64,000 nucleotides of DNA from Thalassococcus halodurans. GTDB taxonomy: Bacteria; Pseudomonadota; Alphaproteobacteria; Rhodobacterales; Rhodobacteraceae. Below the pieces are notes generated by a model, which was given only the letters and a program-made list of their open reading frames with translations, did no database searches and was not told the origin of the DNA. Shown in pieces: positions 8,559 through 17,212 of this stretch. Each line of letters opens with the position of its first letter. The stretch's first letter is position 1. The stretch is taken from assembly GCF_900108225.1 (NCBI RefSeq), contig NZ_FNUZ01000007.1:1-64000 (forward strand), read 5' to 3'. The position numbers were made by a program, and so were the translations under genes.

Positions 8559-9278
8559 TTACCGGCTCAGGAAGACTTGGGACTCGGGATCGCCCGCCAC
8601 CGCTTCTGCCATGGATGCCTCGACCAGAACCGCCGCCTGCGTCCGGTTCTGTACCCCCAACCGGCGCAACAGCGCGGTGATGTGGGCTTTGACCGTCGCT
8701 TCCGCAAGGTTCAGCTCATATGCAATCTGTTTGTTCGGCTTGCCCGCACAGATCAGCTTCATGATCCGCGCCTGCTGCGGCGTCAGTTCGGAAATCTTCG
8801 ACTGATCCTTACGGCACATCTCGTCGGATGCGGGCGCCGCTGCGGCTGTCTGATAGCTTTTGGGCACAAACTTGCGCCCCGTGCTCACGTCAAACAACGC
8901 CGATTTCAGAACCTGCGCCGAGGCATCCTTTGGCAGGAAACCCGCCGCGCCCTTTTCCATCAGGGCCGCCACAATCTCGACCGACGTCAGCGACGAGATG
9001 ACCAGAATAGGCGTATCCGGCACACGGTCGCGCAGGCTTTCAAAGCCCGAAATACCGTTCACATCCGGCAATTTCAGATCGAACATCACCAGATCAGGGA
9101 CAAAGCCCTTATCCAGCAAACTCAGTGTGTCGCCCAAAGTCTGACGTGCCTCGATCGTGCAGTTCGGAAAAACCAACCGCAACGCTGCCGATAGTGCATC
9201 GCTATACAAGGGGTGATCATCGACAATCACAACAGACCGGATACGTCCCGGAGCCTGTTCCAGATTTTCATGCTTCAT
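8559..9278 (-). CDS. LuxR/NarL-family response regulator
   Basis: A 239-residue two-domain regulator. The receiver domain has an acidic pair in VIVDDHPL (residues 20-21), phosphoacceptor D67 in MFDLKLPD, a conserved serine in VISSLTS and lysine in LPKDAS. The C-terminal LuxR helix-turn-helix (ELTPQQARIMKLICAGKPNKQIAYELNLAEATVKAHI) is intact. The ATG has a GGGAGGA site. It heads the operon with the FIST sensor and the hybrid kinase. By position and family it is a candidate activator of the formaldehyde and XoxF-type genes, comparable to FlhR/RfdR. The assignment of targets is inference. Confidence 0.85.
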   Translation of the reverse strand: MKHENLEQAPGRIRSVVIVDDHPLYSDALSAALRLVFPNCTIEARQTLGDTLSLLDKGFVPDLVMFDLKLPDVNGISGFESLRDRVPDTPILVISSLTSVEIVAALMEKGAAGFLPKDASAQVLKSALFDVSTGRKFVPKSYQTAAAAPASDEMCRKDQSKISELTPQQARIMKLICAGKPNKQIAYELNLAEATVKAHITALLRRLGVQNRTQAAVLVEASMAEAVAGDPESQVFLSR

Positions 9279-9362
9279 TTCCCCAATCCTCCCAGAAGCG
9301 AGACTACAGTCCGAATCGGTGCTGTGGCAACAACGGCTTAGTCAGAATCTTTAAAACGCGGA

Positions 9363-9392
9363 AACCGGCGCATCCCGAAGGCTGCGCCGGTT
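9363..9392 (-). terminator. Hairpin terminator after gfa
   Basis: Between the gfa stop and the response regulator start there is a perfect 10-bp stem (AACCGGCGCA with TGCGCCGGTT) whose loop contains a further GCC-TTCG-GG mini-stem on the minus strand. Downstream on the minus strand comes a T-containing stretch (GTTTT). It probably ends gfa transcription and insulates the regulatory operon. Confidence 0.65.
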
Positions 9393-9408
9393 CCTCACCA
9401 GGGTTCTC

Positions 9409-10041
9409 TTACTTCAGCGCACCCGACGTTTTTGCCACATGCGTCGCAATCGCATCCATCAGCGGTGGCGACAGGCAATCGTAGGGCTCCAGCCCCAGCT
9501 CTTTCAGACGCGCGCGAATGTCCCCCATCCGTTCGGGCGCGACCCCGGATTCAATAATCGACGACACAAAGGCCGCGAATTCTGGCGCGGACCAACCCGA
9601 CGCCGAGCTCAGTTCGGTATGAACAAAATCCAGACCGTGGAACGGGTGGCCTGTGTTTTCGATCCGGCCATACATGTGAACACCGCAGTCCTTACAGGCA
9701 TGACGCTGGATCGCCGCCGCTTCGTCAACAATGGCCAGCTTGTCGGCGTTTTCTGTGACGGTGACGTTGTCACGTCCCACAACGGCGATCTGGCTGAAAA
9801 CCGCGCCCGCGGGCTTCCAGCACTTTGTGCAACCGCAAACGTGGTTGTGCGCGGTTTGCGCCGACACTTCTACAACCACCGGGTTCGAGGAACATTTACA
9901 TTTCAGCGTACCACCCGCGAAATTCGCGGACCCTGCCGGAATGCCGTTATCTACACTGGGGTGAATTTTGATATGCGTATATTGCGGAGCAGCGGATGCA
10001 GAAGAATCCCCCCCTCCGAAAAGGTTGGATAGAAATCCCAT
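9409..10041 (-). CDS. gfa: S-(hydroxymethyl)glutathione synthase (glutathione-dependent formaldehyde-activating enzyme)
   Basis: A 210-residue protein that speeds condensation of formaldehyde with glutathione, the first step of the GSH detoxification route. The GFA-family zinc pattern is clear: LKCKC, then [10 protein letters not shown], then [13 protein letters not shown]. The family-specific stretches [13 protein letters not shown] and [18 protein letters not shown] are also present. The start [11 protein letters not shown] has a GGGAGG site; the frame is open a little further upstream. Its product feeds the dehydrogenase whose gene begins at the left edge. The promoter region (10042-10178) includes an inverted repeat at 10063-10078. 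Confidence 0.9.
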   Translation of the reverse strand: MGFLSNLFGGGDSSASAAPQYTHIKIHPSVDNGIPAGSANFAGGTLKCKCSSNPVVVEVSAQTAHNHVCGCTKCWKPAGAVFSQIAVVGRDNVTVTENADKLAIVDEAAAIQRHACKDCGVHMYGRIENTGHPFHGLDFVHTELSSASGWSAPEFAAFVSSIIESGVAPERMGDIRARLKELGLEPYDCLSPPLMDAIATHVAKTSGALK

Positions 10042-10062
10042 TTCAGACGTCCTCCCTAAGGA

Positions 10063-10078
10063 CACGAGTTAAGTCGTG
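10063..10078. promoter_or_regulatory. Inverted repeat upstream of gfa
   Basis: CACGA-N6-TCGTG lies 22-37 bp upstream of the gfa start codon, followed further upstream by an AT-rich run (ATTTTTATTTTTAG). It could be an operator or a 5'-leader hairpin. It does not match the repeat at 135-156. Confidence 0.3.
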
Positions 10079-10178
10079 ATTTTTATTTTTAGTGGTGACA
10101 GCCTGCGCGCCCTTTAGGATTCGGGCAATTCAACCAATAGTATCGACTTTAGTGCAATACTCGGCTCTGGTTTTCACT

Positions 10179-11351
10179 CTAAGCGGCGCTCAGAAACCTG
10201 CGGACAAATCCCTCTGGCACCTGTCCGCCATATCCTTCGGAAAACAGCAGATCATCCAGTTCGGACAGCCGCGCTTGCCTGTTTGCCCCCGCCCCGTCGC
10301 GCCGGATCAGGGCCTGTGCGGCACGGCGCAATGCCACGCCGTCGCCCGCGCGTTCGGCCCGTTTCAGATCGCGCACAAGCGGGTCGAACATGGGCCAACG
10401 CTGGATTGCGTCGGGGCTAAACCGCCGTCCCATCAGCATCACCACCAGACCAAGCGCGGCCCCCACCCCGAAGACCGCCATAACCGGCAGACTTCCCAGA
10501 CGCGCAGGTTCCGCGACCACCGGCGGTGCATCCAATTCGCTTTCCAGATAGGCTACACGTTGCGGCGAAATCACCGCCTTGCGCGGCACACGGTTCACCG
10601 TGTCGAAATAATCGAATTCGATCGGTTCCAGAATGGCCGAGGTCGTGTTCGTGGGCCTGATCGTCCAACGCCAGAAGGCCACCGACACAGGGCCATAAGG
10701 GGACAATTCGACAATGCGTTTTTCCGGATGTGGAAAGATCATCGCAGACGGTGATTTCAGCTCTGGCATCGGCGGGATCATATCGGGGCCAACGCCGATC
10801 GCTTCGACCCTGATTATGCGCAAAACGCCTTCGCCTTCGACCAGTTGATCGGGCGAGTTTGACCAGTTGTCACCAACCTCCAACCGGCGCACAGGAAACC
10901 ACCAACCGCCATCGGGCACTTCGGGGGCCTGTTCGACCTTGATGGTGAAAGGTTCAGACTGGATGTCATGGGCGAACCAATCATCGCCTTCATCGGTCAG
11001 CGTCAGATGATGGATGAACGGCCCTATCTCGATCTCGCCGGCGCGATCAGGATACAGCGCCATGCGCCGTTTGAATTTCTTGACCTTCTTTCCGGCCTCG
11101 GTGTCGTCGTACCAGAAATCCGCGCCCAACTGCATCCAGTTGAAGCCCGACAGATCAGGCTGCTCCAGCTTTTCCAAGGTGATGTGCCGCCGGTACACGC
11201 CTTCGATGGTGATCAGGATCATCTCTTGGGTGTAGGGCGTGACCTCGGCGTTTTCGACGGTCACGGTCAGTTCCGCATCGGTCGGCAAAACCGTGCTGGA
11301 TTGCGCAAAGGCAACCGAAGTCCAGAACAACCAAGCGATCAGCCATCTCAT
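10179..11351 (-). CDS. BatD-like periplasmic/membrane protein at the end of a MoxR-VWA operon
   Basis: A 390-residue protein with a signal peptide (about 1-17), a beta-rich periplasmic region opening with the BatD-like segment ELTVTVENAEVTPYTQEMILITIEGVYRR, one transmembrane helix (about residues 287-307, SLPVMAVFGVGAALGLVVML) and a cytoplasmic tail. BatD-type proteins accompany MoxR ATPases and VWA proteins. In methanol-oxidiser clusters this kind of operon helps insert the metal or otherwise mature the PQQ dehydrogenase. The ATG overlaps the preceding gene by 4 bp. It is the last gene of the operon running down from 16115. Confidence 0.75.
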   Translation of the reverse strand: MRWLIAWLFWTSVAFAQSSTVLPTDAELTVTVENAEVTPYTQEMILITIEGVYRRHITLEKLEQPDLSGFNWMQLGADFWYDDTEAGKKVKKFKRRMALYPDRAGEIEIGPFIHHLTLTDEGDDWFAHDIQSEPFTIKVEQAPEVPDGGWWFPVRRLEVGDNWSNSPDQLVEGEGVLRIIRVEAIGVGPDMIPPMPELKSPSAMIFPHPEKRIVELSPYGPVSVAFWRWTIRPTNTTSAILEPIEFDYFDTVNRVPRKAVISPQRVAYLESELDAPPVVAEPARLGSLPVMAVFGVGAALGLVVMLMGRRFSPDAIQRWPMFDPLVRDLKRAERAGDGVALRRAAQALIRRDGAGANRQARLSELDDLLFSEGYGGQVPEGFVRRFLSAA

Positions 11352-12037
11352 CGCGGGTCCTCCGGATTGGGCGGTGTTAGACCCGCTTTGTGGCGGCGTT
11401 TGTATTCGTGTTTGATCCGCTCTTTCAGGTAGGCGCCCGGCACGTCCTCAAGCGTGGCCAACCAGCGGTCATTGGCCACGACAAACTTGTCATCAAACAC
11501 CCGCCGCACGCCCGATGTTTCGGCCCATGTCGTCAGTTCCGGCAGGCCGAACAAGGTGCCCGCGTTCGTCGTGTCGGTCCCCTGCCCCGCGGCCCGCGCA
11601 CTGCCTTGCGCCACAGGCCCGCGCACCTCGGGCCCGTCTTTGTCGCGCGTCGTCACCCATGACAGCGGCGCATCCGCGTCGACCGCCAGACCGGCATAGT
11701 AGGCAGACACCAGATCAAAATTGGTCGAGGCATCTGCATGCCCGCGCATCCGGTCTATATCAAAGGCCTCAAGCGCGGCGGCGTGATTGCCGCGATGCAC
11801 CTCGGCATTCCCCAAGTTGAAGAACGCCCGCGCCTCGCGGAAGGACGCGGCGGCACTATCCATATCGCCCGCCCGATACTGCGCCACGCCGCGCCAATAG
11901 GGGTCTTGAAACACCTGCGCAGCAACCCCGTGCAGACCCACAGACATCAGCACACGCCCGAACGGCTGCGCCCCGCCGATCAACACCGCAGCGCCCGTGC
12001 AAAGTACCGTCAGGATCAGCAACACCCGCGCCATCAC
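11348..12037 (-). CDS. TPR-like protein of the MoxR-VWA operon (MxaK-like)
   Basis: A 229-residue protein with an N-terminal membrane anchor (VLLILTVLCTGAAVLIGGAQP). A tetratricopeptide-like segment contains WRGVAQYRAGDMDSAAASF and FFNLGNAEVHRGNHAAALEAF (about residues 48-95). This combination, in this operon position, resembles MxaK, which is needed for active methanol dehydrogenase in methylotrophs. Four-base overlaps join it to the genes on both sides. The gene symbol is withheld because identity was judged only by architecture. Confidence 0.65.
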   Translation of the reverse strand: MMARVLLILTVLCTGAAVLIGGAQPFGRVLMSVGLHGVAAQVFQDPYWRGVAQYRAGDMDSAAASFREARAFFNLGNAEVHRGNHAAALEAFDIDRMRGHADASTNFDLVSAYYAGLAVDADAPLSWVTTRDKDGPEVRGPVAQGSARAAGQGTDTTNAGTLFGLPELTTWAETSGVRRVFDDKFVVANDRWLATLEDVPGAYLKERIKHEYKRRHKAGLTPPNPEDPR

Positions 12038-12939
12038 GTCACCGCCCTTCGCCGGAACAACAACATCGCGGGGATCAGCACCAACACCAGCAACCAGCGC
12101 CCGTAGTCTGACCAGAACAGCAGCGGATAATCCTGCTGCTCCAACCTTTCCCGCGCCGAAGTGCGCATCCAGTCTGACAGCGCATCGGTCTGATCCAGGG
12201 TAAACACCCGCCCCCCGCCGATCTGCACAAGTGTCTCGATTCCAGCCGTAGGCGCCTCAAGCGAGATCACCGACAGCCGCGCGCCACGGGCGGCAATCGC
12301 CTCCGCCTCGGCAAAAGCGCGCGGCGTCAGGCCTGCGCCATCGGTCATCATGATCACATCGCCCGCCAGTATCTCGGCCTCTTGCTGAATACGCCGCGCC
12401 AGCGCCAGTCCCCGTTCAGGCCGCGATCCCGGATCAGGCATCGTATCGCGATCCACCACCGACAGCGTCTGCCCCAACTGCCGTACATCACCGGTGATAT
12501 CCGTCGCCACATAGGCATCGCCCCCGTAGACAACCAACCCCGCAGGCCGCGACCCGAGCGACGCAATCCCGAACCGCCCCATGGTCAGCATCTGCGGCCA
12601 GCGCGGGCTATCGACGACCGACGATGACGCATCGAGCACAAACACCACCCCGTCCAGATTGCGAAACGCCACCGCATCGCGCCGTTCCATTGCCGGCCCC
12701 GCCAAGGCGACGATCAACAACACCGCGCCGATGGTCGCCCCTTTGGCAACCCGCCCGCCATGCCCCGCATCAACGCGGCCCATCGCGCCCAAGGCCTGCA
12801 TCAGCTGCGGATCAACGACGGCCTCCCAATCGCCCGCACCCCCGCGACGACGCGCCATCACCCAGACCAGCACCGCCAACGGCATCAATGCCAGCAACCA
12901 CCAAGGGCGCAGCAGGGTGATATCCGACAGCCCGATCAC
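12034..12939 (-). CDS. VWA-domain membrane protein (MxaL-like)
   Basis: A 301-residue protein with N-terminal membrane segments (about 12-28 and 68-82), a von Willebrand A domain with a MIDAS-type DASSS motif at residues 103-107 and MMTDGAGL further on, and a C-terminal transmembrane helix (LLVLVLIPAMLLFRRR). Such proteins bind a divalent metal at the MIDAS. In the mxa system MxaL and MxaC are needed to place calcium in methanol dehydrogenase. The gene overlaps both neighbours by 4 bp. Confidence 0.75.
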   Translation of the reverse strand: MIGLSDITLLRPWWLLALMPLAVLVWVMARRRGGAGDWEAVVDPQLMQALGAMGRVDAGHGGRVAKGATIGAVLLIVALAGPAMERRDAVAFRNLDGVVFVLDASSSVVDSPRWPQMLTMGRFGIASLGSRPAGLVVYGGDAYVATDITGDVRQLGQTLSVVDRDTMPDPGSRPERGLALARRIQQEAEILAGDVIMMTDGAGLTPRAFAEAEAIAARGARLSVISLEAPTAGIETLVQIGGGRVFTLDQTDALSDWMRTSARERLEQQDYPLLFWSDYGRWLLVLVLIPAMLLFRRRAVT

Positions 12940-13895
12940 GCCTCTTGCCTCCAGACAATAATCAGGGACAACATCAGCGCAATCGCGGCAGGATAGAGCC
13001 AGAATTCACGGAACACCTCGGCCGCCAGACCGTCGCTGTCATTCGCCTCAAGCTTATCCAAAGCGTCCGCAACAGCGACCAGATCCTCGGTCGTTTTCAC
13101 GCGGAAACTGGTGCCGCCAGACAGGTCCGAAATCGCGCGCAGCGTGGCCGCGTCCACAACCCCGCGCTCGCCCTCTTCCGCTGTGGTCAAATCCTTGGGC
13201 CCCATGGCGATGGTGTGCACCCGCACCCCCAGCTTCGCCGCCAGTTCTGCTACCCCCCTCGGGTTCGTAGCACCTGCGTTGCTGACCCCGTCTGACAGCA
13301 GGATCACCACCTTGGTCGCCGCGTCGCTTTGCGCCATGCGCTTCAACGCCAACCCCAGGGCATCCGATACATTCGTTGCCCGCCCCGAAATGCCGATGAC
13401 GGCGGTTTCGATCCGGCGGGCGATGGCCTCGGTGTCATAGGAAAACGGCGCGGCGTAATAGGCGTCAGACCCGAAGACAATCAGCGCCACACGGTCGCCC
13501 CCACGGCCACGGGCGAAATCCGCACCAACACGCTGCACTGCCTCAAGCCGCGTGATCTGTTCGCCGTCCAGATAGAAATCATCGCGCACCATCGACCCCG
13601 ACAAATCCAGCGCAATCGCCAGATCCCGACCCGACACCTTTAGCGCCGGAATAGGCTCTAATTTCCGTGGGCCGGTCAGTGCCAGAACCAGCAAAACCCA
13701 GATCACCCAAGGCAGGCTGCGCGACACCCTCCGCGCCATGCTGCCGCCCTGCCCGCCTTGCGCCAGCAATGCCGTGCCCACCGTGTCAGGAACAGCCAAG
13801 GCCGCGCCCCGTTCCACCCGCACCGGCAGGAACCGCATCAGGATCAGGGGCAGCGGCAACAGGATCAGCGCCCAGGGTGTGGCCAGTTCAAGCAT
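12936..13895 (-). CDS. VWA-domain membrane protein (BatA/MxaC-like)
   Basis: A 319-residue protein with two N-terminal hydrophobic segments (about 8-24 and 61-74), a VWA domain whose MIDAS motif DLSGS lies at residues 97-101 with a second site at LLSDGVSNAG, and a C-terminal helix (YPAAIALMLSLIIVW). This is the BatA/MxaC layout. It overlaps the small upstream gene by 8 bp and the next VWA gene by 4 bp, so the set is one transcriptional unit. It probably works at the periplasmic face with the MoxR ATPase, on an unproven client that is likely a quinoprotein. Confidence 0.8.
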   Translation of the reverse strand: MLELATPWALILLPLPLILMRFLPVRVERGAALAVPDTVGTALLAQGGQGGSMARRVSRSLPWVIWVLLVLALTGPRKLEPIPALKVSGRDLAIALDLSGSMVRDDFYLDGEQITRLEAVQRVGADFARGRGGDRVALIVFGSDAYYAAPFSYDTEAIARRIETAVIGISGRATNVSDALGLALKRMAQSDAATKVVILLSDGVSNAGATNPRGVAELAAKLGVRVHTIAMGPKDLTTAEEGERGVVDAATLRAISDLSGGTSFRVKTTEDLVAVADALDKLEANDSDGLAAEVFREFWLYPAAIALMLSLIIVWRQEA

Positions 13896-14259
13896 GATCG
13901 CGCAACTCCTGCTCGATCACGTCGGGCGCAGGGATACCGCCCTTTTGATAAATCCGCTGTGACAGAGCCTGATATCGCGCAGGCGACACGTCTTTCAGCA
14001 GGTGCAACAGCGCCACTTGCTGCGCATCAGATGGCAGCTCACGCGCGGCGATCACACGGTCATTCAACGTCACGGGTCGCTCTCGTTTGGGCCGCATGGA
14101 AAAGGCGCGCAAAATACCCCCGATGATCAGCGCCAGACCCAACCCCATCGCCAAGGCCGCCAGCATCTGGGCAATACCCCCACCCGCAATCTCGGGCGGC
14201 AGGTGGATGTCGCGCAGCCCCTGCAACAACGCCTCTTGGCTGATGGCCCTGTCCGCCAT
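13888..14259 (-). CDS. Small DUF4381-like membrane protein
   Basis: A 123-residue protein that begins with a short cytosolic or periplasmic segment, LRDIHLPPEIAGG, close to the start signature of DUF4381 proteins. One transmembrane helix (about residues 27-50) and a helical C-terminal domain follow. Genes of this family occur between the DUF58 and VWA genes of MoxR operons, as here. In mxa clusters this slot is held by mxaA, which is much larger, so the correspondence is only positional. It is 3 bp downstream of the DUF58 gene. Confidence 0.65.
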   Translation of the reverse strand: MADRAISQEALLQGLRDIHLPPEIAGGGIAQMLAALAMGLGLALIIGGILRAFSMRPKRERPVTLNDRVIAARELPSDAQQVALLHLLKDVSPARYQALSQRIYQKGGIPAPDVIEQELRDHA

Positions 14260-14262
14260 GCC

Positions 14263-15162
14263 CTAAGCCCCCCGATCCGGCGGGAAGGCCGCAGCGATCA
14301 ACCGCGCGGTGGCGTCAGGGGTCTGACCCGCATCGATGGTCAAAACCGGCTGGCCTGCGATCTGGTCAGAAACAGTCTCTGATTTCGCCCCACGCACCGT
14401 CGCGCGGGTCCGTGTGCCGTCGCTCAGAACGATGGGATAGGAACCGTCCGGCAGGCTCTGTGCCGCCTGATCCACCACCCGCAAACAGCGCAGGCTGCGG
14501 CGTTCGGACAGTTCATCAATCCGGTCCTGAAACCCCGCACCCAGACTGTCATAACCGGACGCCAGAATAATTTCGGACCCGCGCGGTGAAATACGTTCCA
14601 ACCGCGCAAGGCCCGTGGCCAGATCGGGGTCGTGCCTAACCCCCGACAGGGCCAATTCCAAAGCGGCATCATGGGCGCGGATCATGCCGCCGATGACATC
14701 CAGCATTCCGCGCGCGCGTCCACGGGCCGGAACCACAGCGGGCTCCCCTGCCCCAAGCGCCAGCAAACCCACGCGACCGCCCTCTTCCACAATGCGCCAG
14801 CCGACCAACGCCAAAGCCTCGGCCGCGGCGACAGACCGGAAGGCGCGCCGCGTGCCCCACAACATCGAAGGCCGAAAATCGGCAACAAGGATCGACACGC
14901 GATCCCGTTCTTCCTGAAACCGTCGCACATGTAGGGTGCCCGTCCGTGCCGTCGTGCCGCGATCCAGATGGCGGATATCATCGCCCGCCACATATTCGCG
15001 CACGTCCGCCACATCCTGCCCGTGGCCTTTGCGTTTCGTCACGAATCCGCCCGGAAGCGCGGCCAGCGGGATATCCAGCGTTTTCATCAATGCCGCGCGG
15101 CGCAGCCCGATCAGCGCCTCGGCCCGAAGCGCAACGCCGGGGGCCTGAAGCGCATCGCTCAC
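14263..15162 (-). CDS. DUF58-domain protein (MxaS-like)
   Basis: A 299-residue protein with the DUF58 core: RKGHGQDVADVREYVAGDDIRHLDRGTTARTGTLHVRRFQEE (about residues 44-85), followed by a VWA-like fold (SILVADFRPSMLWG). DUF58 proteins are the standard partner of MoxR ATPases. The ATG overlaps the MoxR stop (ATGA). In mxa operons the equivalent gene is mxaS. There is no N-terminal membrane helix, so it should be cytoplasmic. Confidence 0.8.
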   Translation of the reverse strand: MSDALQAPGVALRAEALIGLRRAALMKTLDIPLAALPGGFVTKRKGHGQDVADVREYVAGDDIRHLDRGTTARTGTLHVRRFQEERDRVSILVADFRPSMLWGTRRAFRSVAAAEALALVGWRIVEEGGRVGLLALGAGEPAVVPARGRARGMLDVIGGMIRAHDAALELALSGVRHDPDLATGLARLERISPRGSEIILASGYDSLGAGFQDRIDELSERRSLRCLRVVDQAAQSLPDGSYPIVLSDGTRTRATVRGAKSETVSDQIAGQPVLTIDAGQTPDATARLIAAAFPPDRGA

Positions 15163-16115
15163 AGCGGTTCAACCTGTTTCAGAACATCCGCAATCAGCGC
15201 CCGCGCGGTCCGCCCCTCGGCCACCGCGCGCCACGTCAACACGATCCGGTGCGCCAGCGCGTCACTTGCCACCGCCTCCACATCCTCGGGCAGCGCATGG
15301 TCGCGCCCATGCAGATACGCCCGCGCCTTGGCCGCCGCCGCAAGCGCCAGCGTGCCACGCGGCGACACGGCATGTTCGATCTCATCCTTGAACGGCGCCA
15401 CCCGCGTCGCCGTCACAAGGCGCACGATGTAGTCCTTCAACGCAGGCGACAAATGCACCGCCATCGCCTGTTTCCGCGCTTCAAGAACCTCGGCCAACGG
15501 CACCGGTTCAGGGTGGGTCACACCCGACACGGATTCCGCCTCGACCAGATCAAGGATACGCCGTTCGGTATCCGGATCAGGCAGGGTTAGAACCACATGC
15601 ATCAGGAAGCGGTCCAACTGCGCCTCGGGCAGCGGGAAGGTACCGTCATGTTCAATCGGGTTCTGCGTGGCAACCACCAGAAACGGGTCCGGCAGTGGGT
15701 GCGTTTCATTGCCCGCCGTCACCTGCCCTTCGGCCATAGCCTCAAGCAAGGCCGACTGCACCTTGGGCGGCGCGCGGTTGATTTCGTCGACCAGAACAAG
15801 GTTGTGAAACACCGGCCCTTTGACAAACTCGAAGGTCCCGTCCTGCGGCCGATAGACAGGCGTCCCCGTCAGATCCGCCGGCATCAGATCAGGCGTACAC
15901 TGGATCCGCGCAAACGTTCCTTCCATCGCCTCAGCCAGCCATTTCACCGCCCGCGTCTTGGCCAAGCCCGGCGCACCTTCGACCAACAGATGCCCGCCAG
16001 CCAGCACCCCGATCAACAGCCGTTCGACAAGAACCTGATGCCCGACCAGCCCGTCTTCCAGATGCGCGGCAAGGCGACCGACGCCCACCGGCGCGGCCTT
16101 TATCGTCTGGTCCAT
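15159..16115 (-). CDS. MoxR-family AAA+ ATPase (MxaR-like)
   Basis: A 318-residue ATPase with Walker A GAPGLAKT at residues 47-54, Walker B VLVDEIN (D110, E111), sensor 1 VVATQNPIEHDGTFPLPEAQLDRF and a C-terminal lid. MoxR proteins act as chaperones that activate metal- or cofactor-containing partners together with VWA proteins. The name comes from methanol oxidation. The ATG has a strong GGGAGGA site. It is the first gene of a seven-gene overlapping operon ending at 10179. Because pqq genes and quinoprotein accessory genes flank it, its likely client is a PQQ dehydrogenase. Confidence 0.88.
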   Translation of the reverse strand: MDQTIKAAPVGVGRLAAHLEDGLVGHQVLVERLLIGVLAGGHLLVEGAPGLAKTRAVKWLAEAMEGTFARIQCTPDLMPADLTGTPVYRPQDGTFEFVKGPVFHNLVLVDEINRAPPKVQSALLEAMAEGQVTAGNETHPLPDPFLVVATQNPIEHDGTFPLPEAQLDRFLMHVVLTLPDPDTERRILDLVEAESVSGVTHPEPVPLAEVLEARKQAMAVHLSPALKDYIVRLVTATRVAPFKDEIEHAVSPRGTLALAAAAKARAYLHGRDHALPEDVEAVASDALAHRIVLTWRAVAEGRTARALIADVLKQVEPL

Positions 16116-16211
16116 GGTTCCTCCCTTCGTGCGAAGTGCGCACGTTTATCCGGAAAGCCTAGCGGCAATCCCGAAACCCACAAACACCGCAGAAGGTATT
16201 AGCAATCACAA

Positions 16212-17138
16212 TCAGTCGAACGGCCCGCGGCATTCAGGGTCCAGAATGGCCTGAAACCGCCCGTCCGCGACAACCCGTTCAGCGCGCTGCCAAAGATCGT
16301 CGTAGCGCGCATCGATGAAATCCAGAAACGCGTCTTCGTTCGTCTGCTGAACTGGCGCATCTGCCACGGCATGCAACATGAACACATCAAACGGACACAG
16401 CCCGCGCGGGTTCGACCGAACCAAGGCCTCCATGAACGGCTCTGAATCCCACGGCAGATAGCGCAGATCGACGGGGTATTCCTCAAGCTTCGACACAAAG
16501 GCCGCCTCGCGATCGAAATGCAGGATATCCATGCCAAAGGTGAAGGACTGGAACAGTTCCTCGATCAGGATCGAGCGGTAGAAATCCCGCTCCATATCGG
16601 TCAGCTCGTCATGACGGGGCTGTTTGACCATCACATGGGTGCCCTGCCCCTTACGGCCGAAAAACGTCTGCGCCATCGCGGGCGATCCCGCTGAATACTG
16701 CCGCCCCTGCGGCAGGCCGAAGTCGTGGATCTCGTTCATCCACATCAAATCGTCCGTCAAAGCAGAGCCTGGAGGTCTGCCGGAATAGAGACGAATAACC
16801 ACCGTCCGCCCTGCCCCGCATTGCCGTGCTGACACACCGGCGTATCGCATGGGCAACGGCTTGCCCGTGACCTCGGCCACCAAGGTCCGGAATGCGTTCA
16901 GGCTGGCGCGGGTTTCCAGATGCGGTCGCTCGCCCACCAGACAGATCGATGCCCCCAACAATGTCTGCCCGTTGATCCGCACAGGGATCGACATATCGCG
17001 CCCGATCATCGTGGTGCGCAGCTGATAGATCCAGCCTTTGCGGGCGATATCCAAGAACGCCGCACGGTCCGGCGTGGCCCAGGACAGGCCCGAAAGACAT
17101 GTCAGAATGAACGCCAGAAAGGCGGTGCGCAGAACCAT
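16212..17138 (-). CDS. Secreted protein, possibly DUF2927 family
   Basis: A 308-residue protein with a signal peptide (VLRTAFLAFILTCLSGLSWA). It has a single conserved-looking core around MERDFYRSILIEELFQSFTFGMDIL, reminiscent of DUF2927 proteins of Rhodobacterales, and four cysteines. The ATG at 17138 has an excellent AAAGGAGGG site; a GTG seven codons upstream is less likely. It lies 96 bp upstream of the MoxR gene, in the same direction, and 74 bp downstream of the replication initiator. Function unknown. Confidence 0.65.
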   Translation of the reverse strand: MVLRTAFLAFILTCLSGLSWATPDRAAFLDIARKGWIYQLRTTMIGRDMSIPVRINGQTLLGASICLVGERPHLETRASLNAFRTLVAEVTGKPLPMRYAGVSARQCGAGRTVVIRLYSGRPPGSALTDDLMWMNEIHDFGLPQGRQYSAGSPAMAQTFFGRKGQGTHVMVKQPRHDELTDMERDFYRSILIEELFQSFTFGMDILHFDREAAFVSKLEEYPVDLRYLPWDSEPFMEALVRSNPRGLCPFDVFMLHAVADAPVQQTNEDAFLDFIDARYDDLWQRAERVVADGRFQAILDPECRGPFD

Positions 17139-17212
17139 CTTGGACCCTCCTTTCGCCACGAACTAGCGCGCAGGTCTTGATGCGTCCAATAACGGTTAAG
17201 TTGCGCCCCGAC

